This document shows positions 7,313 to 16,251 of a stretch of DNA of 64,000 nt, piece by piece; positions within the stretch are counted from its first letter, which is position 1, and every line of letters begins with the position of its first letter. Both the position numbers and the translations under genes were made by a program. The stretch is from an uncultured Eubacteriales bacterium (GTDB lineage Bacteria > Bacillota > Clostridia > Christensenellales > UBA1242). The DNA lies in assembly GCA_948695535.1 (NCBI GenBank), contig CAPRTS010000004.1:1-64000 (forward strand), read 5' to 3'. The notes beneath the pieces were generated by a model that made no database searches, was not told the origin of the DNA, and saw only the letters and a program-made list of their open reading frames with translations.

Positions 7313-9469
7313 ATGCAAATTGTTAAACGTAATGGTAGTATCGTCGATTTTGATGCTAACAAAATCAAGGTGGCAATTCAAAAAGCCAATAAGGAAGTCA
7401 GCGGTAAGGAGAAAGCTTCGGCAACGGAAATTAAACAAATCTTGGCCTATATTCAAAATTTGGACAAAAAACGTTTGTTGGTGGAGGACATACAAGACAT
7501 TATTGAAGAGAAGTTAATGTCTTTCGGCCATTACCATTTAGCAAAAAAATACATTATTTATCGTTACACGCGTGAGTTAGTACGTAAAAGCAATACAACT
7601 GACTTGGCAATCAAAGAGTTGATTGACGGGGAAAACGAATATTGGAATACCGAAAATTCTAATAAGAATGCACGTGTGGTGACAACGCAACGTGACTATA
7701 TCGCGGGAATTACCAGTACCGATATCACTCGTCGTTTTTTATTACCTGAGCCAATTGTAAAAGCGCATGACGAAGGGATTATTCATTTTCATGATGCGGA
7801 TTACTTTGCCCAAAATGCGTTACATAATTGCGACTTAATTAACTTAGCCGATATGATGGAAAACGGCACCAATATCAACGGAGTTATGATTGAAAAGCCA
7901 CACCGTTTTTTAACCGCAATGACCATCGCCACCCAGTTGATTACGGCCGTATCGTCCAGTCAATACGGCGGAGCGACCATTACTTTAACTCACCTAGCAC
8001 CGTTTGTGCGTGATAGTTATCACTATTACTTGAAACGTCACCAAGCACGTGGTTTAAGTGCTGAACAATGCCAGCAATTTGCGGAACAAGATTTGAAAAA
8101 AGAAATTACTGACGGGGTACAAACTTTCCAATACCAAATTAACTCGATGACGACGACCAATGGTCAAGCCCCGTTTTTATCAGTATGTATGTATTTAGGG
8201 GAAACACAAGAATACAAAAAAGAGTTGGCGATGATTATTGAAGAAGTTTTGCGTCAACGCATTCAGGGGATGAAAAACGAAAAAGGTGTTTACATTACAC
8301 CCGCGTTCCCGAAATTATTGTACGTCTTGGAGGAGTGCAACATTGACCCCAAAGGTCAATATTACTACTTAACTAAGATTGCGGCGGAATGTACAGCTAA
8401 ACGTATGGTGCCGGATTATATTTCGGAAAAAATCATGAAACAACTAAAAATTGATAAAAATGGTAATGGTCAATGTTATCCGTGCATGGGCTGCCGTTCG
8501 TTTTTGACGCCGTATGTGGATAAAGATGGTAATCCGAAATACTATGGTCGCTTTAATCAAGGGGTAGTATCCCTGAATTTGGTTGACGTAGCGTTGTCGT
8601 CCAATAAAGACACCAAAGCGTTTTGGAAAGTTTTGGATGAACGTTTGGAACTATGTCACCAAGCATTGCAAATCCGTCACGAACGATTGGCTAAGGTGAC
8701 CAGCGATGTCGCACCTATTTTGTGGCAACACGGTGCTTTGGCACGTTTACCCAAAGGGGCGTCTATTCACGATTTGCTGCATGGTGGTTATTCGACCATT
8801 TCGTTAGGTTATGCGGGCTTATACGAATGTGTTAAGTATATGACTGGCCACAGTCATACTGATAACGGAGTGGGTAAGCAGTTTGGCTTGGCAGTTTTGC
8901 AACGGCTAAACGATAAATGTAACGAGTGGAAAGCGGCGGAAAACATTGATTACAGTGTTTACGGTACGCCGATTGAAAGTACGACTTATAAATTTGCGAA
9001 AAATTTACAACGCCGTTTTGGGATTATTGAAGGCATTACCGACCGTAACTACATTACCAATTCTTACCACGTACCGGTTTTTGAAGAAATTGATGCGTTT
9101 TCTAAATTAAAATTGGAAAGTGAATTTCAACGTTTAAGTCCCGGTGGCGCAATTTCGTATATTGAAGCACCAAACCTGACTAATAATTTGGACGCTGTTT
9201 TGGAGGTTATCCACTTCATATATGATAATATCATGTATGCGGAGATCAACACCAAATCAGATTATTGCCAACAATGTGGCTATACTGGAGAAATCTTAAT
9301 TGATGATAATTTAGAATGGTATTGTCCCGTTTGTGGTAACCGCGATCACGCTAAATTAAATGTAGCACGTCGTACTTGTGGTTATATTGGTACTAACTTC
9401 TGGAATAAAGGTCGTACCCAAGAAATCAAAGAACGCGTACTGCATTTAGACAACAAAGACGAGGATTAA
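7313..9469 (+). CDS. nrdD: anaerobic ribonucleoside-triphosphate reductase
   Basis: A class III ribonucleotide reductase of 718 residues that makes dNTPs from NTPs under strict anaerobiosis using a glycyl radical. Residues 1-90 form an ATP-cone allosteric domain (IVKRNGSIVDFDANKI). The centre is the ten-stranded reductase barrel. Near the C-terminus the zinc site CQQCGY...CPVCGN precedes the glycyl-radical loop RRTCGYIGTNFWNKG. The length is normal for the family. The start has GAAAGGGG about 7 nt upstream. It is followed by its activase nrdG and by dut, grouping dNTP supply and sanitation in one operon, probably under NrdR control. Confidence 0.97.
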   Translation: MQIVKRNGSIVDFDANKIKVAIQKANKEVSGKEKASATEIKQILAYIQNLDKKRLLVEDIQDIIEEKLMSFGHYHLAKKYIIYRYTRELVRKSNTTDLAIKELIDGENEYWNTENSNKNARVVTTQRDYIAGITSTDITRRFLLPEPIVKAHDEGIIHFHDADYFAQNALHNCDLINLADMMENGTNINGVMIEKPHRFLTAMTIATQLITAVSSSQYGGATITLTHLAPFVRDSYHYYLKRHQARGLSAEQCQQFAEQDLKKEITDGVQTFQYQINSMTTTNGQAPFLSVCMYLGETQEYKKELAMIIEEVLRQRIQGMKNEKGVYITPAFPKLLYVLEECNIDPKGQYYYLTKIAAECTAKRMVPDYISEKIMKQLKIDKNGNGQCYPCMGCRSFLTPYVDKDGNPKYYGRFNQGVVSLNLVDVALSSNKDTKAFWKVLDERLELCHQALQIRHERLAKVTSDVAPILWQHGALARLPKGASIHDLLHGGYSTISLGYAGLYECVKYMTGHSHTDNGVGKQFGLAVLQRLNDKCNEWKAAENIDYSVYGTPIESTTYKFAKNLQRRFGIIEGITDRNYITNSYHVPVFEEIDAFSKLKLESEFQRLSPGGAISYIEAPNLTNNLDAVLEVIHFIYDNIMYAEINTKSDYCQQCGYTGEILIDDNLEWYCPVCGNRDHAKLNVARRTCGYIGTNFWNKGRTQEIKERVLHLDNKDED

Positions 9470-9472
9470 GTG

Positions 9473-9964
9473 ATGCGTTACAATAAAATTCGCAAAATGG
9501 ATATTGCTGACGGACCGGGGGTGCGTGTGTCAATTTTTATGCAAGGCTGTACCTTCCATTGCCCAGATTGTTTTAACCCCGAGACCCATGATTTCGACGG
9601 CGGTAAAGAATTTACGGCGGATACGATTGCCAAGGTTTTAGACTTGTGTGCGGCGAAATATGTACGTGGTTTATCAATTTTAGGTGGTGAACCATTGCAC
9701 CCGCAAAATATCGCCGGCACAACGAAACTGGCCAAGGCTTTTAAGCAACGTTACTCGCAAAAAGACTTGTGGGTATGGACGGGGTTTACCTACGAAGACT
9801 TGGCGGATAAAACTATTTGGCAATACGTAGACGTAGTAGTCGATGGCCAATTTCAAAAAGACCAAGCCAACCCGATGTTGCAATTTAAAGGCTCGGCCAA
9901 TCAACGCGTGATTGATGTGCAAAAAAGCCGACAGCAAGGTCATACTGTTTTGTGGACAGAGTAA
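9473..9964 (+). CDS. nrdG: anaerobic ribonucleotide reductase activating protein
   Basis: A radical SAM enzyme of 163 residues that installs the glycyl radical on NrdD. The cluster motif CTFHCPDC (CX3CX2C) lies near residue 26, followed by the LGGEPL SAM-binding motif. The length matches NrdG. ATG at 9473 is chosen because GAGG lies 8 nt upstream; an adjacent GTG at 9470 is also possible. It follows nrdD by a few bases, so the two are co-expressed. Confidence 0.95.
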   Translation: MRYNKIRKMDIADGPGVRVSIFMQGCTFHCPDCFNPETHDFDGGKEFTADTIAKVLDLCAAKYVRGLSILGGEPLHPQNIAGTTKLAKAFKQRYSQKDLWVWTGFTYEDLADKTIWQYVDVVVDGQFQKDQANPMLQFKGSANQRVIDVQKSRQQGHTVLWTE

Positions 9965-9977
9965 AGAAGGAGTAAAG

Positions 9978-10424
9978 ATGGTAACGATTAAAGATATTAA
10001 AATTAAAAAATTACACACTGATGCCAAAATTCCAACCTACGGCACAGCGTACGCCGCGGGAGCGGATCTGTATGCGGTATTACCTGAACCAGTAACCTTA
10101 GCGCCCAATACTAGCCAGGCTATCCCCACGGGTATCAGTTTAGCGATTCCCGATGGTCTGGTCGGTTTGGTTTACGCACGCAGTGGTTTAAGTTGTAAGC
10201 AAGATTTAGCACCTGCCAACAAGGTAGGGGTGATTGATGCTGATTACCGTGGGGAAATTATGGTGTTTTTGCATAATCACGGCACCCAAACACGAACAGT
10301 GCAAAACGGTGATCGTATCGCACAAATTGTCTTTACCCCTTATGTACAAGCTAATTTTCAAGTGGTAGACGAACTTGCTACAACTGACCGAGGGGCAGGC
10401 AGTTTTGGTCACACTGGTAAATAA
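9978..10424 (+). CDS. dut: dUTP diphosphatase
   Basis: A trimeric dUTPase of 148 residues that hydrolyses dUTP to dUMP and pyrophosphate, keeping uracil out of DNA and feeding thymidylate synthesis. All five motifs are present: AYAAGADLYA, ARSGLSC, GVIDADYRGEI, GDRIAQIVF and the glycine-rich C-terminal DRGAGSFGHTG that closes over the active site. The start is set by AAGGAG about 6 nt before the ATG. It sits 13 bp after nrdG in the dNTP operon. Confidence 0.95.
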   Translation: MVTIKDIKIKKLHTDAKIPTYGTAYAAGADLYAVLPEPVTLAPNTSQAIPTGISLAIPDGLVGLVYARSGLSCKQDLAPANKVGVIDADYRGEIMVFLHNHGTQTRTVQNGDRIAQIVFTPYVQANFQVVDELATTDRGAGSFGHTGK

Positions 10425-10775
10425 ATGGAAATTTTGTTTGAATGCCTATTTGAATTTCTTGCCGATTTTGTAGTGGAAATCTTGGCAGTCGGTGGTGAAG
10501 CATTGGTCGGTAATAAACGGCAATTGAGTAAAGTGCAAAAGCAGTGGTTGCGTTTTGGCAGTGCAGTAGTGTCTGTTACTACAATTCTTTGTCTGGTATT
10601 GGGAATCGTTTGGTTGTGCACAGATGGTGTGTCTGCGTTAAACATTACATTAACGGCAATTGGTGGTGGATTGTTGCTGTTATGGTTGGTGTTAATTGTT
10701 ATTACCTGGGGTTTGCGTCGTCGGCGGCGTAAGGTCGCGGCGATAAACACCGACACGACTACCGAGTCAGTATAG
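10425..10775 (+). CDS. small membrane protein, unknown
   Basis: A 116-residue protein whose ATG directly follows the dut stop, with no Shine-Dalgarno of its own, so translation is probably coupled to dut. An acidic, hydrophobic N-terminal segment (MEILFECLFEFLADFVVEIL) precedes a basic linker. Two transmembrane helices follow at about 48-66 and 72-94, then an RRRRRK cluster, so the short C-terminus is predicted to be cytoplasmic. No family is recognised. The location may only reflect read-through from the nrd operon. Confidence 0.65.
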   Translation: MEILFECLFEFLADFVVEILAVGGEALVGNKRQLSKVQKQWLRFGSAVVSVTTILCLVLGIVWLCTDGVSALNITLTAIGGGLLLLWLVLIVITWGLRRRRRKVAAINTDTTTESV

Positions 10776-10781
10776 TTTGGC

Positions 10782-10810
10782 TTGCATATAATTAAATTAA
10801 AGTATATAAT
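10782..10810 (+). promoter_or_regulatory. infB promoter, predicted leaderless start
   Basis: TTGCAT at 10782-10787, exactly 17 bp, TATAAT at 10805-10810. Seven bases separate the -10 from the ATG at 10818, so the predicted leader is 0-1 nt. No Shine-Dalgarno is present. Confidence 0.7.
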
Positions 10811-10817
10811 TAAAGTT

Positions 10818-13400
10818 ATGGCTGTATTAGAGACGATTAAAAGCATTGGCGATTTAGTTCCACAAATTGAAACTATGCGGGAACAATGCCGTAATGTTTG
10901 CAGCGAAATTGAAGTAGCTTTGGTTGAACTGCGACAAAAAGCCAGTGACGACGCTAAACAACAAGCCGCAGCCGAACGTCAAAAATTGAATCAAGAAAAA
11001 TACGAAGATTTAAGAAAACAACGCGAAGCCGAAAAATTACAGGCGGAAGCCTCAATGGCCGCTAAGGACGCTAAAATTTTTGGTCGGGAAACTGCTCCCG
11101 TTAATAATTCGCCCGTACCGGCAGTGCCAGTAGCCGAACAACCACGTGTTTCTAAAATGTCGGGGCGATTTGGTCGTCCCGGAGAACCTGATACCAGTAT
11201 GCAACGTAAACATAACCCTAATCCCAATAATCGTTTACCGTTTGGGCAACGCACCAACCGTCCTTTTGTAACCAATGGTGCGCGACGTACTTGGACGCCG
11301 GGGCAAGCTACTCCTGGTGGCTATGCGGCCAAACATCCTTTGGGGCAACGAACAACTATTGGTGGAGTACGCCCACAAGGAACGGGGTTTTTGCCCCGAC
11401 CGACGGAAAGATTTGTCCCCAATAAAGTTAACACTTTTGATAATAATAAACGCAAAGGTAAAACTTACACTGGCGAAGAACGTTCGGCCATGGATAAACG
11501 TACTTTGTTACGCCGGGGCATTATTGAAGAGCAGGAAATTGAAGAGCGTATGCTGACGCGTATTTTCCGTACCAAAAAGAGTAAAGAAAATGACGCTAAG
11601 GTTAAAGTAGAAAAATCTAATATCGTGGTAGTGGACGCTAACGATTTAACAATAAAAACTTTATCGGAAAAAATTGGTAAACCAGTCAACCAAATTATTA
11701 AACAGTTAATGGTACTGGGACAAATGTGTACCATTAATGATGCTATTGATTACGATATCGCCGAATTAGTAGCTGACGAGTTCGGCATTAAACTGGAACG
11801 CAGTAATAAACAGACGTCGGAAGAAAAGATGTCGGCAATCCACCAAGTTGATGACAAGGAAGAAAACTTACAAAGTCGTCCACCGGTGGTCACGATTATG
11901 GGACACGTTGATCATGGTAAAACGACTTTGTTAGACCGTATCCGTCACAGTAACGTAGTGGCTGGCGAAAGTGGGGGAATTACGCAACATATTGGTGCAT
12001 ACCAAGTGGAAGTGCCGAATGGTCGGCGCATTACTTTTATGGATACGCCTGGTCATGCGGCGTTTGATAAGATGCGCGCGCGTGGTGCTAAAATTACTGA
12101 CATAGCGATTTTAATCGTCGCCGGTGATGACGGAGTAATGCCCCAAACGGTTGAAGCAATTCAGCATATTCAAAACCAAAACTTACCGATGATGGTAGCA
12201 GTAACTAAGTGTGATAAAAAAGAATTTAACTTAGAACGTGTACGCACTCAACTGAGTGAATATGGCATTATTGGTGAAGAATGGGGCGGCACTACTATGA
12301 TTATTCCGGTGTCGGGTGCTACCGGTGAAGGTGTTGATCAACTGTTAGAAATGATCCTTTTATTAGCGGACATTAATAACTATCGTGCAAATTATGATAA
12401 GGAAGCCAGTGGCGCGATTATTGAAGCTAAGCTGGATACCACTAAGGGACCAATTGTTACTATTTTGGTGCAAAATGGCACATTGCGCATTGGTGATACC
12501 CTTTTGGCCGGCACCACCAGTGGTAAAGTGCGTGCGATGAAAGATGACCGCGGTCGCGTTATTAAGGCTGCTACGCCCAGTATGCCGGTACAAGTTATGG
12601 GCTTTGCGGCTGTACCAAATGCGGGGGACAGTGTTTACGTAGTCGATGAAAAATTAACCAAACAAGTAGTAGCTGAACGTAAAAATAAAGAAAAAATTGT
12701 TAAAGCGGGCAGTGGTAAAAAAATTGACGGCTTTGATCCGTTTGCGGCTATGAAAATTACTGACAAAAAACAACTGAATATTATCTTAAAAGCCGACGTT
12801 TCGGGCAGTTTAGAAGCCATTGAACAATCCTTGGCCGCAATTACCAGTGAAGAAGTCAACGTCAACGTTATTTCGCATGGCGTTGGTTCGGTTACCGATA
12901 ATGATCTGGATTTAGCGTCGGTTACGGACGCATTAGTTATTGCTTTCAATACCAAAACTGCTTCGGCGACGGAGAAAAACGCGGACAAATTAAAAGTTAA
13001 AATTTACACTTTTAACGTGATTTACGAGTTATTTGATTTTGTGACTGAACAAATGGTGCGTATGTTTACGCCTAAATTTGAAACTGAACATTATGGCAAG
13101 GTAGAAATTCGCGCTATTTTTAAGAGTTCATCAGTAGGACAGATCGCCGGTTGTTACGTCTTGGACGGAAAAGTTACGCGTAACGGCACGGTAATCTTGC
13201 AGCGTGGCAAAAACGAAGTGGGTCGTTACAGAATTGAAAGTTTGAAAATTAAAACGGATGATCAAAAAGAAGTTTTGAAAGGTGCAGAATGTGGTATTAA
13301 GTTAAAGGACGCTCCCGAATTAAAAGTGGGTGACGTTATGGACGTAATTGGCGAAAAGCAATTGCCAATTATCTATAACGGTAAGGAGTACAAATTCTAA
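10818..13400 (+). CDS. infB: translation initiation factor IF-2
   Basis: An 860-residue GTPase that delivers initiator fMet-tRNA to the 30S subunit and promotes subunit joining. About 250 N-terminal residues are charged and low-complexity. An IF2_N module follows ([16 protein letters not shown], near 270). The G domain has [11 protein letters not shown] (about 362), DTPGHAAF and TKCDK, where TKCD replaces the usual NKxD. Domains II-IV and the fMet-tRNA-binding C2 domain complete the protein. ATG at 10818 is preferred because the promoter's -10 lies inside any longer version. It heads an infB-rbfA-nrnA-truB cluster, a standard Bacillota grouping. Confidence 0.96.
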   Translation: MAVLETIKSIGDLVPQIETMREQCRNVCSEIEVALVELRQKASDDAKQQAAAERQKLNQEKYEDLRKQREAEKLQAEASMAAKDAKIFGRETAPVNNSPVPAVPVAEQPRVSKMSGRFGRPGEPDTSMQRKHNPNPNNRLPFGQRTNRPFVTNGARRTWTPGQATPGGYAAKHPLGQRTTIGGVRPQGTGFLPRPTERFVPNKVNTFDNNKRKGKTYTGEERSAMDKRTLLRRGIIEEQEIEERMLTRIFRTKKSKENDAKVKVEKSNIVVVDANDLTIKTLSEKIGKPVNQIIKQLMVLGQMCTINDAIDYDIAELVADEFGIKLERSNKQTSEEKMSAIHQVDDKEENLQSRPPVVTIMGHVDHGKTTLLDRIRHSNVVAGESGGITQHIGAYQVEVPNGRRITFMDTPGHAAFDKMRARGAKITDIAILIVAGDDGVMPQTVEAIQHIQNQNLPMMVAVTKCDKKEFNLERVRTQLSEYGIIGEEWGGTTMIIPVSGATGEGVDQLLEMILLLADINNYRANYDKEASGAIIEAKLDTTKGPIVTILVQNGTLRIGDTLLAGTTSGKVRAMKDDRGRVIKAATPSMPVQVMGFAAVPNAGDSVYVVDEKLTKQVVAERKNKEKIVKAGSGKKIDGFDPFAAMKITDKKQLNIILKADVSGSLEAIEQSLAAITSEEVNVNVISHGVGSVTDNDLDLASVTDALVIAFNTKTASATEKNADKLKVKIYTFNVIYELFDFVTEQMVRMFTPKFETEHYGKVEIRAIFKSSSVGQIAGCYVLDGKVTRNGTVILQRGKNEVGRYRIESLKIKTDDQKEVLKGAECGIKLKDAPELKVGDVMDVIGEKQLPIIYNGKEYKF

Positions 13401-13401
13401 A

Positions 13402-13728
13402 ATGAAAACAATTACCAAGGAACGCGTCAACGCCGATCTTTATCGCGCGATTTCTGGCGTTTTAATGAGCAAAGCCAGTGATCCGGCTTTGCAAGGTGCA
13501 ACTATTTTGCGTACGGAACTAAGTGACGATGGCAGCGTTTGTGACGTGTTTGTAACGGCGAACTTACCAGCTTTCCAAAAAGCGACGGGTTTTTTGCGCA
13601 CCGCAGTGGCTAAGCGAGTAAATTTGCGACGTATGCCACGTTTGGTTTTTATTTTGGATGAAGGACAGAAGAATATGGATCGCGTTGAAGAACTTCTGGC
13701 TCAGATTGCAGGAGGTGAACAGCAATGA
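13402..13728 (+). CDS. rbfA: 30S ribosome-binding factor A
   Basis: A 108-residue KH-like cold-shock and ribosome maturation factor needed for late 16S rRNA processing at the 5' end. It has the RbfA pattern KERVNADLYRAISGVL at the N-terminus, a two-strand DVFVTANLP core and the C-terminal RMPRLVFILDEG motif. The ATG is one base after the infB stop. AAGGAG lies about 13 nt upstream inside infB, rather far, so re-initiation is likely. It overlaps the next gene by ATGA. Confidence 0.9.
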   Translation: MKTITKERVNADLYRAISGVLMSKASDPALQGATILRTELSDDGSVCDVFVTANLPAFQKATGFLRTAVAKRVNLRRMPRLVFILDEGQKNMDRVEELLAQIAGGEQQ

Positions 13729-14693
13729 AATTAGAATTACAAGTTGAGAAAATTAAAAAGATAGTTAACAATGCACAAACCGTAGCGGTCGTCGGTCACC
13801 ATAATCCTGACGGCGATTGTATCGGTTGCTGTATTACTATGGCGGAATGGTTGGAAAGCAAGGGTAAATTAGTTTCTATGTTTGCGGACGGTGATATCCC
13901 GGAAAAATTTTATTATATGCCTAAGGCGCGTGAGTTTAACTTAATTAAAGAAGAAGATCGTTATGATTTGTTGGTCATCGTGGATTTAAGTGAGGCCAGT
14001 CGTTTGGGGGCATGGGAACATTTACTAACTAAGGCCAACAAAATTATTGTTATTGACCACCATATCAATCCTAAAATTAAATGTGATGTGTTGGTCAGCA
14101 TGCCACATTACGCCAGTGCGGGAGAAATTGTTTTTAATATGTTTGAATTGATGAGAGTTAAAATTACTCAAGAAATGGCAGTGGCGTTATACACCTGCAT
14201 AACTTGTGATACGGGGTGTTTCTTGTTTTCTAATACCTCAACTTACACCCATTATGTGGCGCAAAAACTAATGAAACAAAAAATTGATGTCGAACTGATT
14301 AATTTCAAAAATTTTCGTGAATACGACCGTAAATCAATTCCGGTTATTTCTTATGTGCTTAAAACTATGCAGTTTGAATTTGGTGGCAAGTTGTCTATTT
14401 CGGTCTTGCCTTATAAGGTGGTGAAAAAATGGCATTTAACTTACGAGTCGCGTCATGGTTTATTCAAGTACACTACGGACGTCAACGGGGTTATTTGCAG
14501 TATTTTTATTACCGAATTGGCCAAAGGTGAATACAACGTATCGTTGCGCAGTTTAGGTAACTTAGATGTATCGGTAATTGCGCGTAAAATCAATGGCGGT
14601 GGTCATAAGAATGCCAGCGGGGCGACATACGTTGGTAATCAAAAACAACTATTAAAAATATTGTTACATGAATTCAGTAAGGTGATTGAGTGA
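13725..14693 (+). CDS. nrnA: DHH-family phosphoesterase (NrnA-like oligoribonuclease / pAp phosphatase)
   Basis: A 322-residue DHH/DHHA1 protein. The N-terminal domain has HHNPDGDCIG (the usual form is HxxPDGDAxGS), VIVDLSEASRLG and the namesake IDHHIN, which bind two metal ions. The DHHA1 domain ends with GGGHKNASG, which binds the substrate. NrnA enzymes degrade nano-RNA to mononucleotides and dephosphorylate pAp. It is placed between rbfA and truB as in other Bacillota, and its ATG overlaps the rbfA stop. AGGAGGTG about 7 nt upstream supports the start. Confidence 0.88.
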   Translation: MKLELQVEKIKKIVNNAQTVAVVGHHNPDGDCIGCCITMAEWLESKGKLVSMFADGDIPEKFYYMPKAREFNLIKEEDRYDLLVIVDLSEASRLGAWEHLLTKANKIIVIDHHINPKIKCDVLVSMPHYASAGEIVFNMFELMRVKITQEMAVALYTCITCDTGCFLFSNTSTYTHYVAQKLMKQKIDVELINFKNFREYDRKSIPVISYVLKTMQFEFGGKLSISVLPYKVVKKWHLTYESRHGLFKYTTDVNGVICSIFITELAKGEYNVSLRSLGNLDVSVIARKINGGGHKNASGATYVGNQKQLLKILLHEFSKVIE

Positions 14694-14696
14694 CTT

Positions 14697-15434
14697 GTGG
14701 ACGGAATTATTAATCTATGTAAACCGCGCGGTATGTCCTCGTTACAAGCCGTAGGGGTCGTGAAACGAAAATTAACACTAAATAAAGTTGGACATTTGGG
14801 TACCTTGGATCCGGCGGCTTGTGGCGTGTTGGTATTGTTGTGCGGACGTGCGACCAAGTTGACTGAGCGCTTGCACGGTGGGGCGAAGGTCTATCGCACG
14901 CTGATTACTTGGGGTACGGAAACCGATACGCTTGATGCTACTGGGCAAGTGGTAGCCACCAGTTCTGTTATCCCAACTGTCGAACAAATTGAGAAAACCT
15001 TAACGGGCATGACGGGTTCAATAACTATCACCGTACCGAAATACAGTGCAGTGCATATCAATGGTGCGCGAGCGTACGCTTTGGCACGGCGTGGAGTGAA
15101 TTTTGTACCACCACAAAAAACTGTGCAAGTCAGCCGTTTCGTTTTATTGCCTACCGCCGAATGCGAACACGATTTACACGCCATTGGCGAAGATTTTGTT
15201 TTGCCGGTCAACAGTAATTACTTTGAAATTGAATGTGAAGTTGGTACCTATGTGCGCAGTTTAGCACAATTACTGGCCACTCGTTTAGGGACAGTGGCGA
15301 CGGCTACGGTTATTTTACGCACTCGGGTTGGACAATTTGACTTACACACTGCTAAGACGTTAGACTGTGTGCAGTTAAGCGATTTACAAAGTATGGAGGA
15401 GATTTGCTATGGTTCGTTTTGGCCCGGCGGGTAA
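14697..15434 (+). CDS. truB: tRNA pseudouridine-55 synthase
   Basis: A 245-residue TruB that converts U55 in the T loop of tRNAs to pseudouridine. It has the family start GIINLCKPRGMSS and the catalytic motif GHLGTLDPAACGVL, whose Asp is the nucleophile. VPKYSAVHINGARAYALAR and CEVGTYVRSLAQ follow. The C-terminal PUA-like extension is short. The start is GTG at 14697, three bases after the previous stop, with only a weak AAGGTG upstream, so it is probably coupled to nrnA. The 3' end overlaps the next gene by 26 bp. Confidence 0.92.
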   Translation: MDGIINLCKPRGMSSLQAVGVVKRKLTLNKVGHLGTLDPAACGVLVLLCGRATKLTERLHGGAKVYRTLITWGTETDTLDATGQVVATSSVIPTVEQIEKTLTGMTGSITITVPKYSAVHINGARAYALARRGVNFVPPQKTVQVSRFVLLPTAECEHDLHAIGEDFVLPVNSNYFEIECEVGTYVRSLAQLLATRLGTVATATVILRTRVGQFDLHTAKTLDCVQLSDLQSMEEICYGSFWPGG

Positions 15435-16218
15435 TGATCAAAAATTTTATGCAGACGGTAATCAATCCAGTGTTGACGCTCCGCGTTGGTTACACAATAT
15501 GGGACTGACGGCCTATGAAATCAGTTTTGGCCGTGGTCTTCGTATGACGGAAAAAACTGCCCGTATCATCGGTGAACAAGCCACTAAGTATGACATTACT
15601 ATTTCGGTTCATGCGCCATATTATATCAATTTGGCAAATTTGGGCTCTTATGACAAGAATTACCACTATATCAAGCGTAGTATCGAATTGTTACACTTAA
15701 TGGGGGGAAATCGTTTAGTGGTCCATGTGGGCAGCCAAATGGACATGTCGCGCCCCGAAGCTTTGGCAAATTGTCGTGCAAGTTTACGTAAGGTGGTAAA
15801 ACAACTGGCGGCTGATGGCGTTGACCATTATTGGCTGTGTATTGAAACGATGGGTAAATACACCCAAATCGGCAATATCGACGAAATTTGTGATCTATGT
15901 ATGATTGACCCGCAACACTTAATGCCAACAGTTGATTTTGGTCATTTGAATTGCTTAGCGCAAGGTAAACTGGATATTCCTTATATCTTTTCCCGTTTAC
16001 AAGTTTTTAAACAAGTTCATTATCACATTTCGTTTATTGAATATGGGCCGAAAGGCGAAATTCGTCATTTAACTTTGGCTGATAAACAATACAGCTTTGA
16101 TTTACGGCAAATTATGCAGTTGCTTAAACAGCGTGCTGGTGATGATACCGTAATTTGCGAAAGTGCGGAAATTATGGCACAGGACAGTCAACGGTTGCTG
16201 GATTTTTATTTGCTATAA
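15409..16218 (+). CDS. endonuclease IV / AP-endonuclease family 2 TIM-barrel protein
   Basis: A 269-residue protein with the endonuclease IV (Nfo) layout. It opens RFGPAGNDQ and then shows the metal-ligand motifs SVHAPYYINLA, VVHVGSQ, CIETMGK, TVDFGHLN and HYHISF, plus a final CESAEI. In Nfo these His, Glu and Asp residues bind three zinc ions and cut 5' to abasic sites. Several motifs are looser than in textbook Nfo, so a related sugar-phosphate isomerase-type barrel cannot be excluded. GGAGGAG 8 nt before the ATG supports the start. It begins inside truB, at the place where ribF usually lies. Confidence 0.75.
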   Translation: MVRFGPAGNDQKFYADGNQSSVDAPRWLHNMGLTAYEISFGRGLRMTEKTARIIGEQATKYDITISVHAPYYINLANLGSYDKNYHYIKRSIELLHLMGGNRLVVHVGSQMDMSRPEALANCRASLRKVVKQLAADGVDHYWLCIETMGKYTQIGNIDEICDLCMIDPQHLMPTVDFGHLNCLAQGKLDIPYIFSRLQVFKQVHYHISFIEYGPKGEIRHLTLADKQYSFDLRQIMQLLKQRAGDDTVICESAEIMAQDSQRLLDFYLL

Positions 16219-16239
16219 ACGTGGTAAGTGAAGTATACT
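16210..16239 (+). promoter_or_regulatory. promoter of the giant surface-protein gene
   Basis: TTGCTA at 16210-16215, an 18-bp spacer and TATACT at 16234-16239. The predicted +1 is near 16246, leaving about 6 nt before the ATG at 16252 and no room for a Shine-Dalgarno. Confidence 0.5.
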
Positions 16240-16251
16240 AACAATGGTAAC

